Shown here: in pieces, positions 1 to 13,300 of the stretch | Position numbering within the stretch: the stretch's first letter is position 1 | Layout of the letters: every line of letters begins with the position of its first letter | NCBI GenBank assembly: GCA_963966185.1 | Contig: CAWZYM010000366.1 | Coordinates: 103,501-167,500 of the forward strand | Direction: 5' to 3' | Length of the DNA: 64,000 nucleotides | DNA from: Rhabditoides inermis | Lineage: Eukaryota > Nematoda > Chromadorea > Rhabditida > Rhabditidae | The notes under the pieces: generated by a model | Databases searched by the model: none | Told to the model about the DNA's origin: nothing | What the model saw: only the letters and a program-made list of their open reading frames with translations | Translations under genes and position numbers: made by a program

Positions 1-265
1 GTTGTTGGGGAGTGTGTTCCATAGTGCAAAAACCCTACTGAAAAACGTGCTGCTCTTTAAAGTTGTGTCAAAGCAAGGAATCAGGCGCCACCCATGAGAA
101 ACGCGAGACCGGGAAGGTACAATGTTGAAGAGGCCAGAATACTCTAGACTAGTGCGATTAGTCATAACCTTATGAATATACGCAATATCGTTTATTAAGC
201 GTCGCTCTTCGAGCGTTTGGAGATCTAATAGCTGGATAGCTCTAATAGCTAGATTTTGGTGTACT
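1..265 (-). mobile_element. LINE (non-LTR retrotransposon) fragment, end of reverse transcriptase ORF
   Basis: The minus strand reads continuously as the C-terminal tail of a LINE-type reverse transcriptase ORF: LQTLEERRLINDIAYIHKV, then SRVSHGWRLIPCFD, then FFSRVFALWNTLP. The F-F-x-R-x-x-x-L-W-N-x-L-P signature is typical of the end of such ORFs. It closely matches the fragment at 58557-58793 (SRTSHGWRVVPCFD, FFNRIYRLWNSLP), so both belong to one family. An in-frame stop near 267 ends the homology on the 5' side, so this copy is truncated; its 3' end lies beyond the left edge of the window. Confidence 0.8.
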
Positions 266-708
266 TATTCTAGGGGCTCGCTCACTTGATGTGAGTTGAG
301 GAGTGTACGGTAGTCGGTTCTGCTGGAGGGAGTGGATAATACAACAGTGGAGCTCCGGATGTTCCTTTCCTCCCCTCACAGTTGGATTAGCGATTAATGA
401 TGAGATTGGTTTAGGTGGGGGGAACATTGTGATGTGGTGAATAACCATGCTAAGAATATGTTTCCTATATTGGATATCCACAATAGCTCTTTGTGATTGG
501 TAATTTGTCAGCGATTTCTTATTTAACTATAGTCTGCGCCAGAGCGATAGTGTTTCGATCTACCTCGTTTGCAGCTCGAATCTCGAAATACGGTGCTTTA
601 ACCATCTAACTCGCTTGTTTTGCGCGCAATTGCAGCGAGCTGATTCTCCGTCTTCCTCTAACCTGCCCCACAGCGTGCGGCTTATTGAAAGAATCGAACT
701 ATATCACT
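266..708. other. Non-coding stretch with a tRNA-like repeat remnant
   Basis: No convincing exon is seen on either strand. On the minus strand around 565-630 there is a tRNA-like segment with a D-arm/A-box-like TTAGATGGTTAAAGC and a B-box-like GATTCGAGCTG, followed by GCAAAC and TCGAAACA. The same order occurs in the SINE copies at 5400-5585 and 57590-57690, so this is probably a decayed member of that family rather than a tRNA gene. Confidence 0.35.
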
Positions 709-2099
709 ATATCACACTGTCTCTGTAAGAATCGGACGAGGTGGTTACTAGGAGCTATGTCAGCGCACATTGGTGTTATCGAAGGTCCTCTACAAGTTGC
801 AAACAGTAGTTTTTGTCAAATATTCAAATTTGGCCCATTAAGGGACCACTACCTCAAATCGGTCAGTTTTTGTCAAAACACTTCAAATAAGGACTCGTTT
901 GATTTCTTATCCGATTTTAAGAACTTTTTCATATACTGAACTTTTTGAAAACATTTGATTTGAAAAAGTTATGACCAAAAAAATGAAAAATTTGCATATT
1001 TTCCATTTTTATGAGTATGTTCCGGTCCGAAAAAACAAAAATGAATTACACCACTAGAAAGAGCGTTTCATGTTTAGTTTGCATGATTTTTAACACAAAA
1101 ATCGATTGGACCGTCTTTCGCCATCCAAACGATTGAAAGTGGTCCAGGCAGCAGAAATGGGGCTGTGTGAACGTTTTCATGTTATATCAATCCGAAAACA
1201 CAAAAACTAAATACACCATCAGAATCTACGTGTTTTGTTTTGTAAATGAGCACGTTTTCACCAAAATCGATTGCACTGTCTTTCACAATCCGGACAGTTG
1301 AAAATGATCTGTAAACAATGCACACAGTTCTGTTCAGTTTACCTGCTGTATCAATCTGAATTAACTAGAACAGATTGTAGTATCAGAATCTACGCGTTTT
1401 GTCCTTTATAGGGAACGCGTAGATTCTCGTGTTTTCTTGAGAAATGAATTCAACTGTAACTTATTAACGACGTTAATCAATCCTTTTTGACTACTTTCAA
1501 CTGTCCGGATTGTGAAAGACAGTGCAATCGATTTTCGTGAAAACGTGCTCATTTACAAAACAAAACACGTAGATTCTGATGGTGTATTTAGTTTTTGTTT
1601 TTTCGGATTGATATAACATGAAAACGTTCACACAGCCCCATTTCTGCTGCCTGGACCACTTTCAATCGTTTGGATGGCGAAAGACGGTCCAATCGATTTT
1701 TGTGTTAAAAATCATGCAAACTAAACATGAAACGCTCTTTCTAGTGGTGTAATTCATTTTTGTTTTTTCGGACCGGAACATACTCATAAAAATGGAAAAT
1801 ATGCAAATTTTTCATTTTTTTGGTCATAACTTTTTCAAATCAAATGTTTTCAAAAAGTTCAGTATATGAAAAAGTTCTTAAAATCGGATAAGAAATCGAA
1901 CGAGTCCTTATTTGAAGTGTTTTGACAAAAACTGACCGATTTGAGGTAGTGGTCCCTTAATGGGCCAAATTTGCATATTTGACAAAAACGACTATTTGCA
2001 TCTTGTAGAGGACCTTCGATAACCTTAATGTGCGCTGACATAGCTCCTAGTAACCACATGCCCGAAAAGTGTTCGATTCTTACAGAGACAGTGTGATAT
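709..2099. mobile_element. Large foldback (palindromic) element
   Basis: Two arms of about 600 bp (roughly 709-1310 and 1495-2099) are near-perfect reverse complements around a spacer of about 180 bp. The ends match as ATATCACACTGTCTCTGTAA on the left and its complement on the right. Small differences include an indel next to the outer 30 bp. Short reading frames in the arms are mirror images of each other and are not genes. No transposase is visible, so this is a non-autonomous foldback or large MITE. It lies upstream of the first visible RFC1 exon, presumably in an RFC1 intron. Confidence 0.8.
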
Positions 2100-2249
2100 G
2101 TGCTATTAGCAGTCGTCTTCCACTGTCAGGTGAAAGGCAGAATTAGTTTGTGATTTGTAGGATGTGCATGCGTGTTTTAATTGCACCATTTATATGCTGA
2201 GACTTTGCGTTGTACAATTATTACGAGTATGCATATTGTCCAATTGCAG

Positions 2250-5200
2250 TCGTCTTCCACTGTGGCTGCCTCCGCCGCCCCTGCCGCCCCCGTTTCTGTT
2301 CCCTGGGTGGACAAGTACAGGCCCAAGTCGCTCGGACAGCTGGTGAGTCTGGGGGGGGAGGGGGAAGGGGGAGTATATGATCAGAATGAAGTGATTATTC
2401 GGATTCGCAAACCCAAACATGACACGATGGTGGTTGGTGAGTGGGAGGAGTTATTTATGTGGAATGGTTGTTATAGTAAATGGTTGGTGGGTAGGCGGTG
2501 AGTATGAATATCACAGTTTCACAGAGGTAATGTGCTATGGGGCGTCTCCGCGCCTGACGTTAGTCGTTGCACCACCATCAGGGAAGCAGTATTGGTCACT
2601 TTAACGATGCTATTTGTTGTGATTGGCAACATTGGCATGTTGAAGTAGGGAGTATAGTGGGGTACAGCTATGCCAGCGATAGTATGTTTTACGTTCTACG
2701 TGAATGGCACGCCGGGTATGCGCAGTAATGCGGTTAGCATTTCCTATAGACCCTAGCATTGTCAACATGTCAACACAATATCCAAATGTATACTTTTGTT
2801 TTTTTGAGTATGTGTTACACGTTTCATGCTAATAACTAGGGTTTCCTTGAATAACTAATGATATCAGAGGTCATATTCATATTCAGATATAACGTCTCTG
2901 GATAAAGGATTGATGATTGATTGATTGAGATCGATTGATAGAGGTGTCAGATGGATGGATTGGTTCGCGTGGGTAATGTGTGTCTCTCTGCAGGTCGGTC
3001 AGAACGGCGAGAAGTCTCCGATGAACAAGCTGATGGCATGGCTGAAGGACTGGCCCAAGTGGCACACCGGCGAGGCCGCCAAGCAGAAGAGACGTGAGTA
3101 GGGGGGGCCCACTTTCTGACATTCTGACTTTTTGAGACCTTCTTATAGTTCTAATGCTCGAACATGTGCCTATATATTGTCATACGTTTTATGTGATTAT
3201 CCTGAAATGTGCTCTTGCTCACAAACGCCCTCTTGCTGCAGCGGTGTCTCATCTTTTCTTCTTGATAGAGTATCAGTGTCTCATCTTTTCTTCTTGATAG
3301 AGTATTGATACTGATACTATCAGCTTGTCGTTTCACGTACCCTCTCTTGTTTGCAGCCCGCCCCGCGCCGTGGGCTGCGCAGAATGACGGCTCGTTCTTC
3401 AAAGCCGTGCTGCTGAGCGGATCGCCTGGTGGGTGGATGGGGGGGGGGCGTCCAGTAGTCCAGCCAGTGTTCACTGTCCCATCCCTACGTGATAGTAGCA
3501 CGGTGATAGGTGATAAAGTTCTCCCCAATTCTCCAGGAGCACAATTAATGCGCAAGCATGTTGTATACGCCGTGGCAAACAATTTACGAGATTGGCGGGA
3601 ACTTTAGTGGATAGGTGATAGATTGTGCGGGCGTGTGGGAGAGGATGAGAGAAGACATGGGAACTGGCTTGGTGGCAAGTCTCCAAATTTGTGGATAGGG
3701 GGGGGGGGGCGTCCAGTAGTCCACTGTCCACCATCCCTGCCTGACAGTAGCGGTGATAGTGGAGGAGAGGAGAAGGGGGGGGGGCATGGGAACTGGCCTA
3801 GCGTGGAGGATGACGATGGAGTAGGAGAGAAAAGAAGAGCCGTTGAGCTTGACTCTGTCGGTTTAGTATGTGACGAGACAAGATGTGGTGTAGAAAGAAG
3901 AGGGCCCTGTGCGTTTTTTTTAAACTTTTTGAAATATGTTTCACACGATGTATGTGTGAAAAGAAATCGAAATGTTTGGTAATCTTGCAACGACCAGTTT
4001 ATCTTGATTTACATTTACTGCTAATATAAAGAGTAGAACAACGGTCAACGGAGATAAAGCACAAGGGTTTAGTGGTTCACGTTAGACTGCGTGAAGTATC
4101 TGTCGGTGGTTCCTCGGTGTGTTCAAAACATTCCTAGTCAGTCTAGTCTGACTCTGTGACGAGTCATGAGACTGGGAAGTTCAGTGGATGCGGGTTAGTG
4201 GAATGCTTCGATTTCCAGTGTTTTTTTTTTGAAATATGTTTCACATGAGAAATGTAACGAAGGTATTGGAGTGGCGATTAATTCCAGAGTTTTTTTTCAT
4301 CCATCTCTAACTCGACATAATATACTTATACATATTCGAATTGTTTATTCGGAATCGCAATCTGATTATGACACGTACAAGACGAAATCATTCATAAGAA
4401 CCTACTAACTCGACATGAAATACACATTCCAAATATGCTGCTTGCAGGCATCGGGAAGACGACGTGCGCGCATATGGCATGCGAGCTGATGGGCGTGAAC
4501 TATGTGGAGATGAATGCGTCGGTGGGTGGGGGGAAGAGGGAGAGAGAGGGAGAGAGAGTGGGAGAGAGATAGAGGAGGAGGAGAGTGGGAGAGAGAGGAG
4601 ATTGAGAGAGAGAGAGAGGGAGGGTGTGGAGGGGAGAGAGGGAGGAGAGTGGGGGAGAGGGAGAGGTGGGGGAGAGAGAGAGGGGGGAGAGTGGGAAAGA
4701 GAGGAAGAGAGACAGTGTTGTTCCATCAATGCTTTTCGAAGATTGTGGCGTCTGTAACTTGTTTTGTATTAAATAGGACGTGAAGGTGAAGAAGGGTTTG
4801 ATGTGAGAATAACGATAACGATGGACGTTCAAAATTGCATCAGATGATTGTTCCATATATGTCGGGTTCAATTGCCTTTTTCACAAAATTATAGAGAACT
4901 GTGAAATAGGCAACTAATGCGACTGATTTTGCAACATCAAATTGCAAGTGTTCTGTCTTGGGTTTTGCAAAATAGGCCCATGGATAGCTAAAGGGCAATT
5001 TGGCAGGCTTGCAGAGAGAACACATCTGCAGAATCGGCCATGGGCCGATTTTGCAGACAGACCAGACCTGATAGGGATAACTTGTCTTGGCAAAACATTC
5101 GCTGCGCGCGGGACTCGAACCAGAGAAGCGAGCGTGCGGACAACGCAACGATACCACTAGGCCATCCACGCATGCACTGCTCTCTCTGAAAGAAGGGAAA

Positions 5201-5617
5201 CAATGCATTTTGTTCAAAGATACAAGACGTGAACATGCTTACTTGGTGAATGTAATTCATACTGAACGAAAGAACTAATTTCCCTATGACATTTGGAAAC
5301 ATAACAATTAAATCAGTCACTCTATACTCACGATAAGCATTAGCTATCACAAGCCTGTTTGAGTTGCGTGCTGTCGACTATTAGTAGGCGCAGCACCGTA
5401 AACGTGGCAGCGTAGTGTAGTGGCGTACACTCGCGATCATTGATCTCACCTATAGAGTTCGAATCTATGGCGCATGGCGGCATGAATTTGCAAACTTTAG
5501 TCGAAACATGTGCCAATTTCACAGTTCTCCACATTTTTGTGAAAAAATGAACCCGACTTATATCTGACATGCGCAAGGCGAGCGCCTGAGAGAGAGAGAG
5601 AGAGAGAGAGCGGAAGA

Positions 5618-5652
<35 letters not shown>

Positions 5653-5793
5653 CGAGCGAGAGAGAGAGAGAGTCTGATAGTCATCCCCCTCTCTCCTTTC
5701 AGGACGTGCGCAACAAGAAGCACCTCGAGGCGCACGTGGCTCAGCTCAGCGGCAGCCACCAGATCGAGGAGTTCTTCGGAAAGAAGAAGGGTG

Positions 5794-5834
<41 letters not shown>

Positions 5835-7424
5835 ATCACCTATCACACACAGTTGACAGGGAAGGTAGAGATTGGGACAATGATCCTTCGTTTCTTGGAT
5901 GAAGCGCAGTTCGGAGGTAGATATTGGGCACTGGAACAGGGATCACTGTACGCATTCTCGTTGCAGACTCGTCAGTGCAGGAGGTGAAGCACGTGCTGAT
6001 CATGGACGAGGTCGATGGAATGAGCGGCAACGAGGACAGGGCGGGGGTGGGTAGAGAGGGAGAGAGAGAGAGGGAGAGAGAGAGAGAGAGAGAGACAGAG
6101 GAAGGTAGCTGGACAGGGGAGGGAGGCCTTATTGTTCGGGAAGGATGGGTTTGATGGATCAATGTTCTGACAATGAGTCTATTGTAGAGATGGTCCGGTT
6201 AAACTCTTCACGGTTTTTTCGGTTCGGTTTGACCGGTTAACCGAACCGAAATTTCGAAAAACTGGTTCCGGTTAACCGGTTAACCGATTTTAAAACGGTT
6301 TTCGGTTAACCGGTTAACCGAACCGTGACGTCAAAAAACCGGTTCCGGTTAACCGGTTTTAACCGGTTTTAATCGGTTTTAATCGGTTTTCGGTTATCGA
6401 AACCGACACTGAAGGTGTGAGATCATCAAAGATAGCGCGAAATTCAATCTTATTTGTCAGTCACCGCCATTGTTACCTCACAAAACTCGAGAAATTTGAC
6501 AATACGAGCGTCGAACATAGCCTAGACAGTCAGCTACAGGGAAACCGGTTAACCGAACGATTCGGTTAACCGGTTCGGTTAACCGAAAACCGGTTTCTGT
6601 CACGGTTTTTCGGTTCGGTTAACCGGTTAAACCGAAATCAAAACGGTTTCCGGTTAACCGGTTAACCGAACCGGTTAAATAACCGAAAACCGGAAAAATA
6701 ACCGAAATGACGGTTAACCGGACCATCTCTAGTCTATTGACAACGCTGCCTATTTCGACGTGGTTCTTTCGAATAAGAAGTTGCAACGGTTACTGCACTA
6801 ACTATGTTAAGTTTAAACTGGGAAACGTTTTCTTTTATATTTTGGACAGAGGATGTGTCAACACTCAACAGCAATAGTATTGGGTATCATTGGGAAGCAT
6901 TTGTTTCAGTGTTGCGCTGAAAGATGTTCTTAACGTTATCTGAGAAATTTAATATTTTGATTGAGAACTGTGACCGAATATGTTGGTTGAGAAAGGCGAT
7001 TGGGAAAACAACAAGTATAAGATGGGTCGTCGGAAAAGTAGTTTGTTTAGTTTGTCGGTGAAACACTAATTTCACTGGAAAATTTCGGTGATCTATTAAT
7101 TATGCATGCTTTCCTTTCAGTTGTCCGTGCTAATCTGAATGAATGAATGAATGAATGTTTATGGTCATCGAAACTCGAAAGTATACATCGAAGACGAATT
7201 ACTATTGCTGATCGCCAAATGCTATATTCTAAGTGTCCAAATTGATTGGGATTTGGGATATTTGCGGGACTTTGGACTTTTGTGATCTCATAATTTTGCA
7301 TGCTTTCCTTGCAGTTGTCCGAGCTGATTGCGATCATCAAGGACTCGCGCATTCCCATCATATGCATCTGCAACGACCGACAGCACCAGAAGATGAGGAG
7401 TCTGGTGGGTGCGGGGGAGAGAAG

Positions 7425-7479
<55 letters not shown>

Positions 7480-8071
7480 GGCGAGAATCAGGGGAGATCG
7501 AGGGGCAGGTGTGGAGTCTGGTGGGTGGTGTGAGATGGTATGGGGAAAGGGTCTGAGAATGGTGGGTGAGGGGTGGACCGTCACATTGCTCGATTTGTAT
7601 TCGTTTGTGGGGACAGGTATAATCGCGATAGCTCACAAACAAAGAATTCAGAATATTTATCTCGAATCAAGTAGCACACAATATCGATTACGTAAATTGC
7701 AATGCCTACTGCGTGTTCCTATAACATGAGTTTTGTTGCGCCGAGAATACGTACGTACCATTTGTACGTCACAAACACAAATGAATGGCTTTGAGAGATG
7801 GAGACGATATTAGGATAGAGTAGGGATACTGTATACAAGAGATATGTACTCGATCACAGTTTGTTGTACCTGCACCCTTTCGACGCAAAAAAAGAGTTCT
7901 TATGCGTGATTTCGTTTTGTAATGGTCATTTTGGCGATTTCGATTACGCATTCGATTTGGTGTTGCAGGTGAACTACTGCTTCGACGTGCGCTTCCCGCG
8001 GCCGCGCGTCGAGCAGCTGAGGGTGGGTGGACAAGGGAAGAGGGATGCTCTGTATGCACATCGATCAATCA

Positions 8072-8111
<40 letters not shown>

Positions 8112-10258
8112 GTAATGATCATGTTTGCTTATCGAATCGAAACTCACAACCACCGTTTTTCTATTGTTAATAACTTTCTGACGTTATACAGTGTATATAT
8201 GTTTCCATTGTGAGTTGTGAAAGATCATATCATTACATATAGTTTGAAAAAAACATAATTGTTTATCCATAAATATAGTCAAGCACTGAATGGGGATTTA
8301 TGGAAATGGGTTGGTCGGCCGTGAGTTCCACGCTCCGCAAGGCTAGACTCGCAAAGAGTGTTTCTGTGAGACACGCGCTCCCGACAAAAAAACAGGGAAC
8401 TGGTTACTGTCGACTTGGTGTTGGGAAAGAAATGTTGTACTGCGTTTTTTTCCATTGTGGACAATCCATTGTTGGTAGTGTTATACCTGCCAGGATAGAT
8501 AATTTATGAAACTCATTTCTCACAAAACATAACTTTGATCGATTTGCATCTCACAAAACATAACTTTGATTGATTTGCGTTTCAGGGCCGCATCATGTCG
8601 ATTGCGTGTCAGGAGAAGATCAAGCTGTCCAAGGACGAGGTACGGTATCATGTTGTTCGTGTCGGGACCCAGACCGGCGTTGCAGGTGGACCAGCTGATC
8701 GAGATGAGCGGTCACGACGTGCGGCAGACGATCTACAATCTGCAGATGCGCGGCGCGATTGGGAAGGCAGGGGAGGAGCAGAAGATCGAGAAGAAGGACT
8801 GCGCGGTGGTGAGTGCGGGGTGAGAATCGGGAGAGAGAGGAGAAAGTAAAAAGGGCTTAATGGTACTGTGTAGTGTGGGTAAAGGAGCGTGCTCGAGAAG
8901 TCGCGAGTAGTGTGGCTAGTCTGAAGGAGAAAAGGGGACTGTGTGATGAGCGGGGATGGGAGTGGATGTTCATGTCAGAAAGGTGTTATCGCAAACGTTT
9001 GTCACATTCAACATGCCATCATGCTAGTATTTACTGGACGTATTTACAAGAATCGTTGTATTCACGTTTTACAAGACGATGTCTGAACAGCCGCCCATGT
9101 TTAGAGAGGTTATTAATGTGTGTTCAGAACCCGTTCGAGGCTGCGCGCACTCTGCTCTCGGCTGGCGGCACGCTACTCGACAAGCAGGTGAGAAGACTGG
9201 TGACTGGCGACTGGTACTGGTACTGGTCCCCTGTTGCTGGTGACTGGTACTCGTGACCGGGACTGGTACTGGTTAGTGATACTGGTGCTTTGTGACTGTG
9301 GGCGCTTGATAGTTCATTTTGCTGACTCGCAGGAGCTGTTCTTCTCCGACTACTCGCTGATGCCGCTGTTTGTGCAGGAGAACTATGCCACTCTCAACAA
9401 CAAGAAGCACAGGTGAGAGTTTTTTTTCAATTCGTCCATGCTGATGTTCTATTAGTAATTCCGGTCATTTGTTGTATTACGTTTGCAGTGAAACTTATTC
9501 TCGGTGGGTTTCATTTTTATCAACCACGTGTTTGGTGCAAAACGCGGATGAAACAGTGTGTAAAAGTTGTCTGGTTTTAGCAAGGCGCAGTCGCTGGCGA
9601 ATCTGCGCAAGGCATCGGATGTGATATCAATGGGCGACACGGTGGACAAGACGATCAGGAGTGGAGGCAGCTGGAAGCTGCTCAACGAGCAGGTGCCATC
9701 TCTACCTCTCTCCCTCTCTCCCCTCTCTCTCCCTCTCTCCCCTCTCTCTCTCCCTCTCTCTCCTTCTCCCTCTCTCCCTCTCTCCCCTCTCTCTCCCTCT
9801 CTCTCTCCTTCTCCCTCTCTCCCTCTCTCTCTCCCTCTCTCCCTCTCTCCCTCTCTCCCTCTCTCCCTCTCTCCCTCTCTCCCCCTCTCTCCCCTCTCCC
9901 CCCTCTCCCCCCTCTCCCCCCTCTCACCCTCCCCTCCTCCAGTCGATGCTGTCTGCCGCCCTGCCCTGTCTGACGATGGACGGCTATCTGTCTGGGATGA
10001 TCCAGTTCCCTGCCTGGTTGGGCAAGAACAGCACTGCCAGCAAGCGACAGCGCATGATGCGACAGCTCAGTCAGCACGCGCACCTCAAGTCAGTGCGGGG
10101 ATGGGTTGATCGATTGACATTGAATCGATTGATTGCTTGACTGATTGATAATAGGGTATTAAGAATTAAGATCAAATTGAGATCTGACAGTGACTCACTG
10201 GATTAGACGGACCACGGATCAGGGTAGTATTGTGTGTCTAGGATCTCTGCTTGTAACC

Positions 10259-10313
<55 letters not shown>

Positions 10314-13300
10314 GAGTATTGTGGGTGTCTAGGATCTCTGCCTCTCCGCACTCTATGGTGACAGACTATGTGCCGATGCTGCGCGATCGCCTCACCCGGC
10401 CGCTCATCGAGCAGGAGAACGCGGGAGTCAGGTGGGTCTTCAGAATATTGAGCTCGAATCAAGCAGCACATGGTACGGTAAGATTACGGTAAATGTAATA
10501 CAACACCTACTGCGAGTTGCCACAATACGGAAGGGAGGGAGAGGTGAGATGTTATGTGGGGAGAGTGAGAGCACTAGGACTACAGTGGCGGCCAAAAAGG
10601 TATCACCTTTTGGTTTTTGCTCTCTAAAACTATTCAGATGAAAGATAGAGCTCCCATCTTTTGCACACTGTTTTCTGGACTCCATTCAAACCTAATACAA
10701 AAATCCAAATTCATCCCCCTTTTATCTCTCGGTTACAGTAGGCGGATTACTGTATTCACAAAATCATCAATTTCTCGTTTTCAACTTTGAAGAATTCCTG
10801 TGACCAAACCACACTTCCAAAAAAGTTCTACCCACTATTTTTGGGTAAAGCCATTCATTGGGCATCCAAAAACACCTTGACTTCATATTACATGATTGAT
10901 TTCTTGAACTTCTCGTCTGCATTCTAGACCCGAACCTTGCGAGTCCGCCGATCGAGCTCTTCCCAGAGGTGCTCGATGAAGTTGTGGTCCGGCGACTGGC
11001 TTTTCGACACTATGACTCTTCACTTGCCTTTTTTGAATACGTCCTAATAGAGGATGGTGCAATGGCAAACTTGGAACAATTTTTTAAACCGACCTTAATG
11101 GGTTTAGAGGACTTCTTTTTTCATTGTCTAGCTGCAAGACGTAGTTCTGACCATTAGTCTGCCGAACAATCACCCGCAGCACTCCTCCAGGTCTGTTTAT
11201 AGAAATGTCCAAGGTCTGTTTATAGAAATGTCCAATTTTGCCATTGCACCATCCTCTATTGAGACGTGTTCAAAAAGAGCAAGTGAAGAGTCATAGTGTC
11301 GAAAAGCCAGTCGCCGGACCACAACTTCATCGAGTACCTCTGGGAAGAGCTCGATCGGCGGACTCGCAAGGTTCGGGTCTAGAATGCAGACGAGAAGTTC
11401 GCGTTGCTCAGGCAGGAATGAAAGAGGTTCGACCTCGCGATCCTCCACAAGCTGATCGATTCGATGCCCCGCCGCTGACAGGCCGTTATTGTGAACAAGG
11501 GACACCCTACGAAGTACTGACAGAGTTTCAGACCATTATTTCATTTTATAGTATAGTTAGGCTTTGTTTAAATTAGAGATTTGCAATTATTTGATGTTGT
11601 ATCTTTACTGCTTATTTAAATTCAAGAAATCAATCATGTAATATGAAATCAAGGTGTTTTTGGATGCCCAATGAATGGCTTTACTCAAAAATAGTGGGTA
11701 GAACTTTTTTGGAAGTGTGGTTTGGTCACAGGATTTCTTCAAAGTTGAAAACGAGAAATTGATGATTTTGTGAATACAGTAATCCGCCTACTGTAACCGA
11801 GAGATAAGAGGGGGATGAATTTGGAATTCGGTATTAGGTTTGAATGGAGTCCAGAAAACAGTGTGCAAAAGATGGGAGCTCTATTTTTCATTTGAATAGT
11901 TTTAGAGAGCAAAAACCAAAAGGTGATACCTTTTTGGCCGCCACTGTAAGTAGGTCGTATTGGTTTCCGGAATTCGGGAATTCTGGAGTGAAGTGATTGG
12001 TCGATGTTGTGATGCGCGTCGTGTATTCTATTCACTCTTACAATACTGGGTGCTAGTGGCTAGTGGTGAGATGACTTTTTCAAAGCATGATCCAAGTGAT
12101 TTTGTTCGCATAAATTATCTGTTCTTGTCGGTAGTGATAGCGGTTCAGGTTCGTAGTGACGTAGACGCCGAATGTGTCGGATTCTTCCCCTGTTTCAATT
12201 TTCCAAAAAAGTTCCCCGCTAGAACTATCCTCAGCTAGAACTATCCGGAGTTCTGAGATTTATCCCGTTATATCTGTGCATGACATTATAATTACCACGG
12301 TATGTATGAATAGCGAATAGCATCGGTTTCAGTAGATTCGAAGTGCAACTCGTTTCAGCTCGATAGTTGCCACTATGGCCGAGTTGCCAGAAGTTCGTTT
12401 CAATCGATGGATAGCATCCCTTCTTGTTCCGTAGTGGCGACGAAGACGGAGTCGACAGTGGCATCCATATCAGTAGATTGGAAGTGCAACCCGTTTCAGC
12501 TCTGTGGTTGCCACTATGACGGCGTACGACCTGGTGCGCGACGATGCGGAGGCGATCGCCGAGCTCGCCGTGTGGCCCGGAAGGAAGGACCCCGCAGCTG
12601 AGATACAGAGCAAGGTGGGGGAGATGAACTACTGGATGGAAGAGTCCAGTGGGTATGTGTAGATAAGCATTACAACCAGCGCGGCAGCGCTGGTTGGTTT
12701 GTGTTAACCCTAGTCGCGCGCTAGAATCGGCAAAAGGCGACTGAACGAAAGGTCCCTTAGAATCTTTGCGAGAACAATGTGATGCTGATAGATGTTATCA
12801 GGATGTTAGAAAATGGTTAAGTTTCGATTTTGGTAACGCTAGCTGTTGTAGGAAGCGAGATACGCGCGCGCGCCCCCTGAGGGGCAGGCAATCCCCCGTG
12901 TACGGATCGTTTTCTAGGGGGGGGGGTGGCGCGCACCGGCTGCCCCCAGCAGACAGGAGGTGCGCAATCCTGTGGATTGCACTGATATCGTTTAGATCGC
13001 GGGTTCTGCCGTGCGCACAGTAGTGTTGTGGTTAGCGATTGCGCCCGTTGAGACACATGGCTCGAGTTCGGTTCCGGCTGGTGGCAAACCTTTTGTAATA
13101 TATTATTTTACATAGAAATGACATTGGAATTGTAAATTTTCCCATCAGCATTACCTAAACTCTTTTTTTGCAAATTTTATACAATTTTGGACTCAACAAG
13201 GTGGGTGAACTGTTGGATTTCTTTAAAAAAATGTTTTGTGGTTCATGTTAATGTAGATAGATTTATATGAAATCCAATAAAAGTACATTCATTATCTTTT

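Noticed and set aside
685..2059. Two small mirror-image frames ending FDFLSDFKNFFIY
   Set aside because: They are the two arms of one palindromic repeat, and one uses a non-ATG start.
5090..5172. Functional tRNA gene on the minus strand
   Set aside because: A and B boxes are good but the anticodon arm does not pair and a SINE body follows; treated as a SINE head.
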